Origin: Spirochaetota bacterium
GTDB taxonomy: Bacteria; Spirochaetota; UBA4802; JAFGDQ01
NCBI GenBank assembly: GCA_016932015.1
Contig: JAFGDQ010000016.1
Span: 1 to 64,000 of the forward strand
Direction: 5' to 3'
Length of the DNA stretch: 64,000 bases
Position numbers and translations under genes: made by a program. Positions 10,382-18,563 of the stretch are shown here, piece by piece (position 1 is the stretch's first letter; each line of letters starts with the position of its first letter). The notes beneath the pieces were generated by a model. That model ran no database searches. It worked only from the letters and a program-made list of their open reading frames with translations, and was not told the DNA's origin.

Positions 10382-10684
10382 TTAAGATACCTTGCGTCTG
10401 TCGCCGTGACGTCTGCCGTAAATGCGCCTGTCAATATCAATGTCAAAAACTTCACTTCCTTCAAAAAGTTCTACTGTTAACCTGCTGAAGTTTTTTTCAG
10501 GAAAAAATCCGGTTTCCGGAATCCAGTCGTTTTCTCTTCTTACTTTTGACCTCCTGTCATAAATTCTTCTGTCAAAGACACCGCCGTTTTTTCTTGATAT
10601 TTTAAAACAGATAATAAAAATAATAATAGCAAGGATTTCAATGAAAGTAAAAATAAATAATTCAATACCTGATGTAATCAGCAT
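10382..10684 (-). CDS. Small membrane protein with arginine-rich DRR repeats
   Basis: 100-residue protein with one N-terminal membrane helix (about residues 6-28, rich in Ile/Phe). It then has a basic cytoplasmic part with repeated Asp-Arg-Arg units: FDRRIYDRRSKVRR after the helix and DIDRRIYGRRHGDRRK at the C-terminus. GAGAGGAATA just before the ATG is a good ribosome-binding site, supporting it as a real gene. I do not recognise a family. Similar DRR/GRR-rich small proteins occur beside PilZ and chemotaxis genes in some Gram-negative bacteria, and a PilZ gene lies next to it on the same strand. The function is unknown. Confidence 0.6.
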   Translation of the reverse strand: MLITSGIELFIFTFIEILAIIIFIICFKISRKNGGVFDRRIYDRRSKVRRENDWIPETGFFPEKNFSRLTVELFEGSEVFDIDIDRRIYGRRHGDRRKVS

Positions 10685-10846
10685 TATTCCTCTCTCTGGG
10701 AAACGGAATTATTATCATATATATAATAATATTTACGGAAAAAGGTAAATAAAGCTTTATTTATTTTAATATAAATTTAACAATTGAAGTCAGTTTGAAT
10801 ATTAACTAATTTAAAAGATAAAAACAAAAAAACAATAATAATATTT

Positions 10847-11161
10847 TTAACGAAGCGATTCTGTTTTCTGAAAAAATTGTGAAAGAATTTCACTGATATT
10901 TTTTTCATCAGTAAATTCTACAGCCATCCCTTTATTGTCTAACCGTTTAATTATTCCTTTCAGTTTCAGTAGAAATTTATTTGAATTTTCGCCAAGAGAA
11001 ATCTTAACATCAACATCAGTTTCCGGCTCAAGTTTCCCGGATGTCTCGACATACATCCCTGACATGCTTAAGTCGTGTACTTGCCCCTTTATGCTGATAT
11101 CTTTATTGATAAGTTCAACATTGGAAGCGTATTGCATTTTTGGTAATTTTCTGTTATCCAT
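10847..11161 (-). CDS. PilZ-domain protein
   Basis: 104-residue single PilZ domain. The second c-di-GMP-contact motif, DLSMSGMYVET, matches (D/N)xSxxG. The usual N-terminal RxxxR motif is only partly present (NRKLPKMQYA, with Lys at the second arginine position), so c-di-GMP affinity may be weak or altered. The rest of the barrel (DVDVKISLG, LKGIIKRLDNKGMAVEF) looks normal. A candidate partner for signalling in the window is the GGDEF protein at 16506-17408. Shares orientation with the DRR-repeat protein at 10382-10684, 162 bases away, so co-transcription is possible but not shown. Confidence 0.8.
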   Translation of the reverse strand: MDNRKLPKMQYASNVELINKDISIKGQVHDLSMSGMYVETSGKLEPETDVDVKISLGENSNKFLLKLKGIIKRLDNKGMAVEFTDEKNISEILSQFFQKTESLR

Positions 11162-11196
11162 ATCAGTTATATATAATTATTTTTTTGAGTGATGTC

Positions 11197-11322
11197 AACT
11201 TTATAACTCAACTTGAATGATTTTACTCGAATTTTTTTAATTGATATGTTGAAATTATATATTTTTAACGGAAATTAATATTATTCTAAAATAAAAAGTC
11301 AGTTAAGCTGAGTTATAAAGTT
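11197..11322. repeat. 126-base element bounded by 18-base inverted repeats
   Basis: Left arm 11197-11214 and right arm 11305-11322 are reverse complements at 17 of 18 positions, with core TTATAACTCA / TGAGTTATAA. The interior is AT-rich and non-coding. The same core forms a compact palindrome at 33994-34018. It may be a small non-autonomous element or paired regulatory sites. Confidence 0.45.
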
Positions 11323-11335
11323 TAATTTGTTTTTT

Positions 11336-11404
11336 ATAATTATTCAGTTATTAATATATGAGCAAAAGCCATTTCTCAAGAAGGAATAATAGCTGAATAG
11401 TTGC
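11336..11404 (+). repeat. Dispersed palindromic repeat, copy 1
   Basis: About 70 bases that match, in reverse orientation, the sequence at 31287-31358. The shared core is AAAAGCCATTTCTCA followed by a GAAGGAATAATAG stretch, and both ends carry a GTAACTATTCAGC-like inverted repeat (degraded at the left end here). No coding potential. Confidence 0.6.
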
Positions 11405-11503
11405 GTTTTTTCAGAAAATTTTTAATTCACTGCAATTTATGTTGAATTTTGAAATATTTATCAATATATTATTTATATAATCAGCAAACAGGGAGGGTGG
11501 CTT

Positions 11504-11665
11504 ATGGAAGTTCAGAACATAAGCGGAGCTGATGTAGTTTCTCAGCGGTTATCAGTTGAAACAAATATTTCCAGTGAAAATGTCAGACAGGAGAACACTG
11601 CAAAATCTGAAAATCAGATTACTTCTGAGGAGAATAAGGGTACCCTGATCGATGTAAAAGCCTGA
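11504..11665 (+). CDS. Small 53-residue hypothetical protein
   Basis: Short ORF starting at an ATG with a strong ribosome-binding site (GGGAGGG, 6 bases upstream) and ending in TGA. The peptide is acidic and polar with no membrane segment. It opens MEVQNISGADVVSQ and closes GTLIDVKA. Short proteins with a similar N-terminal amphipathic turn and a G-x-hydrophobic-I-D C-terminus are often found near flagellar or motility genes, but I cannot name a family. The excellent ribosome-binding site is the main support. Confidence 0.5.
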   Translation: MEVQNISGADVVSQRLSVETNISSENVRQENTAKSENQITSEENKGTLIDVKA

Positions 11666-11835
11666 CAGTTTTGCTGAATGTTGCACTTCAGATTGTATTG
11701 ATTACATATTATATATTGTTTATATGTTTTAAATTGATATTGCTTATTAATTTATAATATGTATTTCAGCAAAATTCAATTTATTATCCCGAATGCGGAT
11801 AACACCAGATAATAAAAAAAGGAATTATTGTTAAA

Positions 11836-11928
11836 ATGTTAAGAGTTTTATCGTCAGATATTTTTAGAATAATTTTATTGATATCGTTAGTAATTACCTT
11901 GCTTTATGTATCACATCTTGCCCCATAA
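11836..11928 (+). CDS. Possible 30-residue single-helix membrane peptide
   Basis: ATG at 11836, stop at 11926-11928. The peptide has a basic N-terminus (MLRVLSSDIFR) and then one hydrophobic helix (IILLISLVITLLYV), the pattern of a small membrane protein. An AAAGGA stretch lies about 12 bases upstream, a rather long spacing. Could be chance in AT-rich DNA. Confidence 0.25.
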   Translation: MLRVLSSDIFRIILLISLVITLLYVSHLAP

Positions 11929-12049
11929 AATTATTCTCTGTTTATTAGAAAAAAAGATATTAGAAATTGAAGCCCTTTTTTTTCGTTAAAACTGGGTTTT
12001 ATGTGAAAACGCAGCAGCTTAAAAATGTACTCTACTGACAGTTTACAGT

Positions 12050-12586
12050 CTATTTCTTTACGGTGTATCTTTTAATAATATATTTATACATAGTCTCTAA
12101 AGAAGGATCAAGGGAATTATCTATTCCGATATCATTCAGTACATCCCCTCTGTTGTTTTTATACCACGCATATAATTTTTTTGAGGCGTCTTTGGCATCT
12201 GAAGAACCGTGACATATCCTTACTATTTTTCTCATTTCTTCCAGAGTGAAAAATTTCCTTTCCCTGTTTATAACAAAAATAAATGAGCTGTTATCATCCG
12301 CTTCTTTGATTTCCATTGAGAGTTTATCAGAAAACGGCGGTTTCTTTATAGTTGTTTTTTTGGCAATTTTTTCTGATTTTGCGTTATATTCTTCCGCCTT
12401 TTTGTTATATATAAGAACATGAGCCTGTTTTATAAGAAATAAGAGCCCTTCTTCGTCCACATCTTTAATCAGTATTTTCAGTTCTTGAATCAGGCTGTCT
12501 TTTTCCGAATTTTTTCTTTTTCCTGCTGCTTTATTACTGCCCGCGGCAGAATGTTTCTTTTCTGATTTTTGGGATTTCTCTTTCAT
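12050..12586 (-). CDS. Lysine-rich hypothetical protein
   Basis: 178 residues with a very basic, low-complexity N-terminus (Lys/Ser/Asn-rich, about residues 1-30). A compact region follows with helices and a hydrophobic strand (FIFVINRERKFFTLEEMRKIVRI), ending in a basic tail. AAGGAG at the right distance before the ATG supports it as a gene. The middle resembles small regulatory or nucleic-acid-binding proteins only in general composition, and I recognise no family. Isolated between AT-rich spacers. Function unknown. Confidence 0.6.
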   Translation of the reverse strand: MKEKSQKSEKKHSAAGSNKAAGKRKNSEKDSLIQELKILIKDVDEEGLLFLIKQAHVLIYNKKAEEYNAKSEKIAKKTTIKKPPFSDKLSMEIKEADDNSSFIFVINRERKFFTLEEMRKIVRICHGSSDAKDASKKLYAWYKNNRGDVLNDIGIDNSLDPSLETMYKYIIKRYTVKK

Positions 12587-12838
12587 CTTTGTGCTCCTTG
12601 TCTGATCGTATCTTACAATAAAATAATCGAATATACCTTTTAAAATATTACAGCAGAATCGTTTAGAAATTAAATTGCAATTTATTATTTTAATTGACTA
12701 AGCGAAATAAAGATACTAATTAGTTCTGGAAGAATTAATCTAAAATATATAAATATTTTAATAAAAACAATAAAAAATATAAATAGTAATTAAAATTTAC
12801 ACGGGTAATATATATAAAATTTAATTTTAATACATAAT

Positions 12839-13714
12839 ATGCATAAGATCTGTTCAATCAATATCAGGCCTGAAGACAGGGAATCCATAGAATTTCTTAA
12901 AAGTATTATTGAAAATCTTTCCCGCAAAGGTGTAAAAGTACTATTACCTGAATACAAAATACTTGCAGAAGCGGGTTTATCAGGATATATCTCAAATTGG
13001 GAGCAATTCCGTTCTCAACCGGATCTGGTAATTTCATTAGGTGGTGACGGAACTCTTCTTCATACTGTTAGACTGGTTCCGGACGGGGTTCCTGTTTTCA
13101 GCATAAATAAGGGCAGGCTTGGATTCCTGACTGAATTCATGCCAGATGAGGCCTTAAATTATCTGGATAAAATTATAAATAAAGAATATAAAATAGAAGA
13201 AAGAGATATGCTCGAGATAACTCATATGAGGGGCAGTAATGAATTATCCAGGATCCCGTTTCTGAATGATGTCGCAGTTTCAAGGGGTGTGTATTCGCGT
13301 CCTATTACGATGTTTCTTGAAATTGACGGTAAACCTTTGAATTATTTTTCAGGTGACGGTTTAATTGTTTCAACTACAACGGGTTCAACCGCATATTCTC
13401 TTTCCGCAGGCGGCCCTATTATTAATCCTGTTATAAAGGGAATTTTTTTAATTATGCCAATATGCCCTCATACCCTGGCAATGAGGCCGCTTATAATCCC
13501 GGGTAATTCAATTCTCAAAATCAGGCTGGGATCAGATTTTTCAGACACCGTTATGACTGTAGACGGTCATGATTCAATTTCTGTCCATGGTGATGACGAG
13601 CTGTTTTTTTCTTCCAGCCGGAAGAAAGCCGGACTTATAGCGCATCCTGATAAAAATTTTTATGAAGTGTTAAAACAGAAGTTCAGTTGGGGTAAGCAAT
13701 ACAATGCTTTTTGA
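12839..13714 (+). CDS. nadK: NAD kinase
   Basis: 291-residue ATP-NAD kinase, making NADP+. The nucleotide-binding GGDGTLLHTVRL motif and the NAD-binding TTTGSTAYSLSAGGPI motif are both intact, as is the C-terminal TVDGHDSI strand. The length is typical. The ATG at 12839 has no recognisable Shine-Dalgarno sequence and lies in very AT-rich DNA; an upstream in-frame start is not available. It overlaps recN by 11 bases; this nadK-recN order is common in bacteria. Confidence 0.94.
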   Translation: MHKICSINIRPEDRESIEFLKSIIENLSRKGVKVLLPEYKILAEAGLSGYISNWEQFRSQPDLVISLGGDGTLLHTVRLVPDGVPVFSINKGRLGFLTEFMPDEALNYLDKIINKEYKIEERDMLEITHMRGSNELSRIPFLNDVAVSRGVYSRPITMFLEIDGKPLNYFSGDGLIVSTTTGSTAYSLSAGGPIINPVIKGIFLIMPICPHTLAMRPLIIPGNSILKIRLGSDFSDTVMTVDGHDSISVHGDDELFFSSSRKKAGLIAHPDKNFYEVLKQKFSWGKQYNAF

Positions 13715-15410
13715 ATTGAAAATAAATAATTTCGTATTGATTGATGATCTTAAGCTGAAATTTGATAAGGGTTTAAATATCCTTACAGGTGAAACCGGGG
13801 CTGGTAAGTCCATTCTTATTGACGCACTGTCAGGCGTCCTTGGAGAAAAGATGACTACGGACATGATCCGAACCGGCAATGAAAGAGCTACGCTGGAAGG
13901 TGAGTTCGACATTTCAGCATTACCTCAGGTCAAGGCAATACTCGATGAGTCCGGAATTGACTGTGACGATGGTACACTGATACTCAGGCGTGAACTCTAT
14001 TCAAGCGGCAAAGGGCGGTGTTTCGCAAATTCAACACAGATTCCGGTTACCAAACTGAAGGAAATTTCCGAATATCTTGTAGATATTCATGGGCAGAATG
14101 AACATCAGAGTATAGTAAGAATTTCAAGGCACCGGGAATTGTTAGACAGTTTCGGGAAGCTGGAAAATAAGGTCAAAAAGATAAATGAACTTTATAATAG
14201 ATTAAACAATCTTCAGGAAAAAATTGATTCATTCAAGATTGATGAAAAAGAAAAGGCAAGAAGAATTGAATACCTTAATTTTGCCGTAAACGAGATCGAA
14301 GCAGCTAAACTTGTGCTTGGTGAGGAGGAAACTCTGGAGAATGAATCAACGATTCTTTCAAATGCAGAGAAGCTTTTTGAGGAAATAAATACTGCGTCCG
14401 GCCTTTTAAAAGGAGAGGGCGGAATTATTCAGAGTTTGAAAAAAGTTGAACATAGCCTGGTCTCCGTATCGGAATATGATCCGGATATTGCCGGATATCT
14501 GGATGCGGTAAGAGAATCTCTTTATCCTCTTGAAGATGTGGCACAGTCTTTACGCGGCTATGAAAGTAATATTGATTTTTCTCCTCAAAGAATAAATGAA
14601 GTTGAAGCCAGACTTTCCCTGATCTCAAATCTGAAAAAGAAATACGGCAATTCTGTTCCCGAAATACTGGAATATCTGAAAAAAACCGATGATGAGCTTG
14701 AGACAATAAGTTCAAGCGATGAGGAAATTGAGAAACTTACTGAAGAATACAAGGCAGCTATCAAAGAAACAAAAATAGCAGCTTTTGACCTGTCTGACAG
14801 CAGAATTGCGGCTTCAAAAGATCTTGAGAAAAAAGTAATGAGTGAGTTAAAAGATCTCGGCATGGAAGGTACGGTTTTTAAAATATCCATACAGAGGGAA
14901 TTTAGTCCTGAAGGTAAAATTGAAAAAGACAATAAAACATATATGCTTTATCCTCACGGGCTTGATAAAATCGAATTTCTTATTTCCGCAAACGCAGGTG
15001 AAGACCTCAGGCAGTTAAGAAGAGTCGCATCAGGCGGTGAAATGTCCAGAATCATGCTGGCTTTAAAGAAATCAATACTGTCTGCGGATGTAGTGGAAAC
15101 ACTTATCTTTGATGAAGTTGATACAGGTGTTGGCGGAAAGACTGCGGAGATCGTAGGCCGCAAACTTAAGTCTCTTGCCAAAGACAGGCAGGTTCTTGTA
15201 ATTACGCATCTTGCACAGATAGCATCCATGTCGGACAATCATTTTACAGTCGCCAAGGAAAAAACAAATGACAGGGTTGTTACGCGTGTCAGGAATCTGA
15301 GCAAACCGGAAAAGATAAACGAAATTGCCAGAATGCTTGCCGGAGAGAAGGTTACCGATATTTCCATTAAACACGCAGAGGAGCTTGTTGCGCTTGCTGA
15401 AAGAAGTTAA
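13704..15410 (+). CDS. recN: DNA repair ATPase RecN
   Basis: 568-residue SMC-like protein for double-strand break repair, cytoplasmic and DNA-associated. It has a Walker A motif (ILTGETGAGKSILIDAL, residues about 25-41) and long coiled-coil arms (about 150-380). The ABC signature RVASGGEMSRIMLALK is followed by Walker B (TLIFDEVDTGVGGKTA) and a switch histidine (VITHLAQIAS). The start overlaps nadK, indicating translational coupling. The protein is complete and unremarkable for its family. Confidence 0.96.
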   Translation: MLFELKINNFVLIDDLKLKFDKGLNILTGETGAGKSILIDALSGVLGEKMTTDMIRTGNERATLEGEFDISALPQVKAILDESGIDCDDGTLILRRELYSSGKGRCFANSTQIPVTKLKEISEYLVDIHGQNEHQSIVRISRHRELLDSFGKLENKVKKINELYNRLNNLQEKIDSFKIDEKEKARRIEYLNFAVNEIEAAKLVLGEEETLENESTILSNAEKLFEEINTASGLLKGEGGIIQSLKKVEHSLVSVSEYDPDIAGYLDAVRESLYPLEDVAQSLRGYESNIDFSPQRINEVEARLSLISNLKKKYGNSVPEILEYLKKTDDELETISSSDEEIEKLTEEYKAAIKETKIAAFDLSDSRIAASKDLEKKVMSELKDLGMEGTVFKISIQREFSPEGKIEKDNKTYMLYPHGLDKIEFLISANAGEDLRQLRRVASGGEMSRIMLALKKSILSADVVETLIFDEVDTGVGGKTAEIVGRKLKSLAKDRQVLVITHLAQIASMSDNHFTVAKEKTNDRVVTRVRNLSKPEKINEIARMLAGEKVTDISIKHAEELVALAERS

Positions 15411-16010
15411 ATGATGCCTGTAGCAGTAAAAACAAAAAAAGTAAAACTTAATTTATCTGATATTATTTCTGACCTGATTCAACAGATTTCATTACGCTTT
15501 GATTCTTTCTCTCATATTGACAGTAAAAGAATTCTGGTCTGTGTAGGTTCCAACAGAACAGGCGGGCGCGGCGGCGGTATTTACGGCAAGCTTGTGCCGT
15601 TAAAGTTTAAAGACGGTGCAGAGATGCTGAAGTTTAATGGCAGATATTATGCCATGCCGCGTATTATTGAAAACGGACTTCCTCTTCAGTATGTATTGTA
15701 TTTTTATACGCCGAAGTTTTTTAATCTTCGGGCTTTTGAAAAAATTAAAGTAATTTTTCATGAACTTTATCATATCAGCCCGAAATTCAACGGCGACATA
15801 CGCAGAATGGGGAAAGTCAAACTTGCGCACGGATCTTCAAAGAAAAAGTTCGATTCATATTTCGAAGCCGAAGCAAAAATTTTTTTTGATCAGCTTGCGA
15901 CTACTGAATATATGAATATTCTTGATATGAACAGCAGGGCCTTGCAGAAAGAATACAGCGTGTATGCAAGAAGAATGAAAATTCCGAAGCCTGTTATAAT
16001 AAGTAATTAA
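15411..16010 (+). CDS. Putative zinc metallopeptidase
   Basis: 199 residues with a clear HExxH zinc site (HELYHISPKFNGDIRR, around residue 118). The arrangement, including a preceding hydrophobic strand and a downstream basic segment, resembles the family annotated as putative phage metallopeptidase, a SprT/zincin-like group. It starts at the base after the recN stop codon, so it is probably the third gene of the nadK-recN operon. No signal peptide, hence cytoplasmic. The family is known from both prophage and chromosomal contexts, but no phage genes surround it here. A role in protein quality control or repair is only an inference from the operon. Confidence 0.7.
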   Translation: MMPVAVKTKKVKLNLSDIISDLIQQISLRFDSFSHIDSKRILVCVGSNRTGGRGGGIYGKLVPLKFKDGAEMLKFNGRYYAMPRIIENGLPLQYVLYFYTPKFFNLRAFEKIKVIFHELYHISPKFNGDIRRMGKVKLAHGSSKKKFDSYFEAEAKIFFDQLATTEYMNILDMNSRALQKEYSVYARRMKIPKPVIISN

Positions 16011-16282
16011 AAAACATAATCTCCGCTGATCGGGCCTGTGTAATCGGAGATATCAATCCTGTCAATTTCCCCGTAGAATCTGAATCCATACGGATTCGAT
16101 TTTAATGCATAAGTAAATTCCTGTATTTTTTCTTTATCATCAGTATCGATTATAACTTTTACAGAGCCGTCAGCAAGGTTGGTGGCGGATCCTTTTAAAT
16201 TAAGTTTTTTGGCATTGTCCGAACAGAATTTTCTACAAAAAACTCCCTGAACTTTTCCTGTTAAAATTAATTCTTTGGGCAT
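16007..16282 (-). CDS. acyP: Acylphosphatase
   Basis: 91-residue single-domain acylphosphatase, hydrolysing acyl phosphates such as carbamoyl phosphate. The signature TGKVQGVFCRKFCSDNA contains the phosphate-binding loop and its catalytic arginine, and the catalytic asparagine is in GSATNLADGSVKV. The loop has Phe-Cys where Gly-Phe/Tyr is usual, but both catalytic residues are present. AAGGAA precedes the ATG. Its 3' end overlaps the convergent metallopeptidase gene by four bases. Confidence 0.9.
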   Translation of the reverse strand: MPKELILTGKVQGVFCRKFCSDNAKKLNLKGSATNLADGSVKVIIDTDDKEKIQEFTYALKSNPYGFRFYGEIDRIDISDYTGPISGDYVF

Positions 16283-16505
16283 GTTCCTTTCCGGGTTTAA
16301 AATTTTATTAATGATACGGCATGCATATCAATTGTCAATTCTTTATGAATGTCGGATCAATAAAAAGTAAATCTGCATTATATAAAATTTAAATTTCAGC
16401 AGGTCTTATTCTTGTAATAATTATTAATATGATATAACATATAATGTAGAATATTTGATGAGAGAACTTCCTAAAATCTGCACAGGTTTTGAATAGAGGT
16501 ATAAC

Positions 16506-17408
16506 ATGGTCCATGATAAAGATTCATATAACAGAATATTTGATAATCTTTATGACGGCCTTTATTTTGTTGATACAGACAGAGTGATTACTTACTGGAA
16601 CAAGGCCGCGGAACGATTAACCGGTTATAAAGCAGAAGAAGTAGTAGGTCATTCCTGCTCGGATAACATACTTATGCATGTAGATGTGAACGGTACAAGT
16701 CTCTGTCACGGGATGTGTCCTTTGGCAATGACAATGGCTGATGGAGAGTCCCGTGAATCAGAGGTTTATCTTCATCATAAAGACGGACATAGGGTGCCTG
16801 TATCTGTCCGGGTGAGCCCAATGCTTGATTCCGGGGGAGAAGTAATCGGTGGAATAGAACTATTTTCAGATATCAGCAATGTCAAATATATTGAAACAAG
16901 AATGAAAGAGCTTGAAGAAATGGCTATGATGGACAATCTTACAAGACTGGCTAACAGAAATTATATAGAAAAAGAAATGTCATTACGGCTTGAGGAGAAT
17001 AAACGTTATGATGTTCCTTTTGGAATTATTTTTCTGGATATTGATCATTTCAAAAAATTTAATGATACATATGGTCATGATGTAGGTGATCTGGTTTTAA
17101 AGTATGTTGCGGAGACATTGGTTAAGAATTCACGGCCGTTTGATGTAATAGGCCGTTGGGGGGGCGAGGAGTTTATTGGTATTATGCGGAACATTGAGGG
17201 TGAATATCTTAAAATTTTTGCCGACCGATTAAGAATGCTGATTGAAAGTTCATATATTAAACAGGATGAAAACATCTTACAGGTAACTGTTTCAATGGGA
17301 GTAACTAATGTTCACATTGATGATAATATAAAAAGTATCATTAAAAGAGCTGATAATTTACTATATAAAAGTAAGAATAATGGAAGAAATCGTATTACTA
17401 TGGGGTGA
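16506..17408 (+). CDS. PAS-GGDEF diguanylate cyclase
   Basis: 300-residue soluble c-di-GMP synthase. An N-terminal PAS domain (about residues 5-125) carries three cysteines (C51, C67, C71) in SCSDNILMHVDVNG and CHGMCPLAM. This cysteine-containing pattern occurs in PAS domains that may bind metal or sense redox. The GGDEF domain (about 140-298) has the active GGEEF site (219-223), and a product-inhibition RxxD site (RPFD, 210-213) lies five residues before it, so it should be active and feedback-controlled. An effector candidate is the PilZ protein at 10847-11161. Confidence 0.92.
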   Translation: MVHDKDSYNRIFDNLYDGLYFVDTDRVITYWNKAAERLTGYKAEEVVGHSCSDNILMHVDVNGTSLCHGMCPLAMTMADGESRESEVYLHHKDGHRVPVSVRVSPMLDSGGEVIGGIELFSDISNVKYIETRMKELEEMAMMDNLTRLANRNYIEKEMSLRLEENKRYDVPFGIIFLDIDHFKKFNDTYGHDVGDLVLKYVAETLVKNSRPFDVIGRWGGEEFIGIMRNIEGEYLKIFADRLRMLIESSYIKQDENILQVTVSMGVTNVHIDDNIKSIIKRADNLLYKSKNNGRNRITMG

Positions 17409-17434
17409 TGAAGGCAGAGTATCGGAAACGGATA

Positions 17435-18088
17435 TTAAGTATAATAATTTGAAAGCCCTATCAGCAATTGTGAAGGTGCATAGATAGCCCATACGATTAT
17501 TGTGCTGTTCGGTATTTTTTTAATGAATTTATTTATAGCAATCAGAACATCTGATATAACAAAGAGTATAGCTCCGGTCAATATCAGAATATTTTTTCCT
17601 GAAATTTCATTGAATCCCGCAATCGCGAAATAAAGCATAACAGCTATTGCCAGCATATAAGCCAGTATTCCGGACTTCCATTTTTTTGATCTTTTTTTTA
17701 TGCTCATATAAAAAAAACAGATAAAAGCAAGTAACCCTGCGGCCGGTATTATATTCCATATTGCAAAGCTGTAATTGGTTGAGAACGCTGTTATATATGA
17801 CAGCTGAGTCAGGAAGAAAAACAAAAGCCCGTAAAGAAAGAGATCTGTTTCTTCAATCATTAACAGAGTGTCACCAACCAGAGCAAGAATCAATCCTGTT
17901 ACAGTAAAAATACTGTAGGTACTGATATTAAAAATTTTAAGAGAACATAAAGCAGTTATAATTATAGTCAGAGTGATAAGTGGTGTAAAAATATATTTAA
18001 GAGAAAGTTTTTTTCTGAAAGTGAAAAACTCTCTGAATGCTAATAATACAACAAAAATAATCAGAAACGGCAGGTAATGTGAAATCAT
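17435..18088 (-). CDS. YhhN/TMEM86-family membrane protein
   Basis: 217 residues, almost entirely hydrophobic, with about eight membrane helices. The pattern (acidic-basic residues within helices such as ALVGDTLLMIEE, FVISDVLIAINKF and VWAIYAPSQLLIG) matches the YhhN family. Animal members (TMEM86B) are lysoplasmalogenases; bacterial members are mostly uncharacterised, though anaerobes often contain plasmalogens. Convergent with the diguanylate cyclase. Family assignment good, activity uncertain. Confidence 0.8.
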   Translation of the reverse strand: MISHYLPFLIIFVVLLAFREFFTFRKKLSLKYIFTPLITLTIIITALCSLKIFNISTYSIFTVTGLILALVGDTLLMIEETDLFLYGLLFFFLTQLSYITAFSTNYSFAIWNIIPAAGLLAFICFFYMSIKKRSKKWKSGILAYMLAIAVMLYFAIAGFNEISGKNILILTGAILFVISDVLIAINKFIKKIPNSTIIVWAIYAPSQLLIGLSNYYT

Positions 18089-18229
18089 ATTTATCTCAAA
18101 TGGTTTAATCTGTCAGATAATTTTATATGTGACAGATTAAACCTGTAATCAGCCTTTAATTTTTAAGCAATTATTATTTTTATTTTTCAGTAATAATATC
18201 TAACGGATTATTTGTTCCGTATAGATATT

Positions 18230-18538
18230 TTATATCTGATGTACTTCTCCTGTCGTTTTGTTTTTCCAGTATCCGCGCTGCTGCAGCGGCCAGTTGAATT
18301 CAATTGCTCCGGGCCGCGGGCAGTCGTTTACGCAGCATCCGCAATACCAGCATTCCTCGGGATGAAGAATAATCGGAGGTTTGCCTTTTTCAGGATGCGG
18401 TATATAAACATCAACCTGACAAACTTCAACACAGATATTGCAGCCTTTGCATATGTCAGGATTGAAAATTACAGGTTTATTAGGTGTTGGTATATTGGGT
18501 ATGGCAACTATTTTGTCTTTGGACATATTTTTCTCCAT
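18230..18538 (-). CDS. 2[4Fe-4S] ferredoxin paired with flavoprotein
   Basis: 102 residues with two cluster motifs: CKGCNICVEVCQVDVY and CWYCGCCVNDCPRPGAIEF. The sequence resembles the beta subunit of adenylylsulfate reductase (AprB) in its N-terminal half but lacks the AprB C-terminal extension. It lies 25 bases downstream of the AprA-like flavoprotein in the same orientation, so the two should form an electron-transfer pair: the ferredoxin passes electrons to or from the flavoprotein FAD. Translation starts at an ATG with GAGAA upstream; an internal ATG four codons later is also possible. Confidence 0.88.
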   Translation of the reverse strand: MEKNMSKDKIVAIPNIPTPNKPVIFNPDICKGCNICVEVCQVDVYIPHPEKGKPPIILHPEECWYCGCCVNDCPRPGAIEFNWPLQQRGYWKNKTTGEVHQI

Positions 18539-18563
18539 TGTAAAATTTTATTGAGAATTATTA

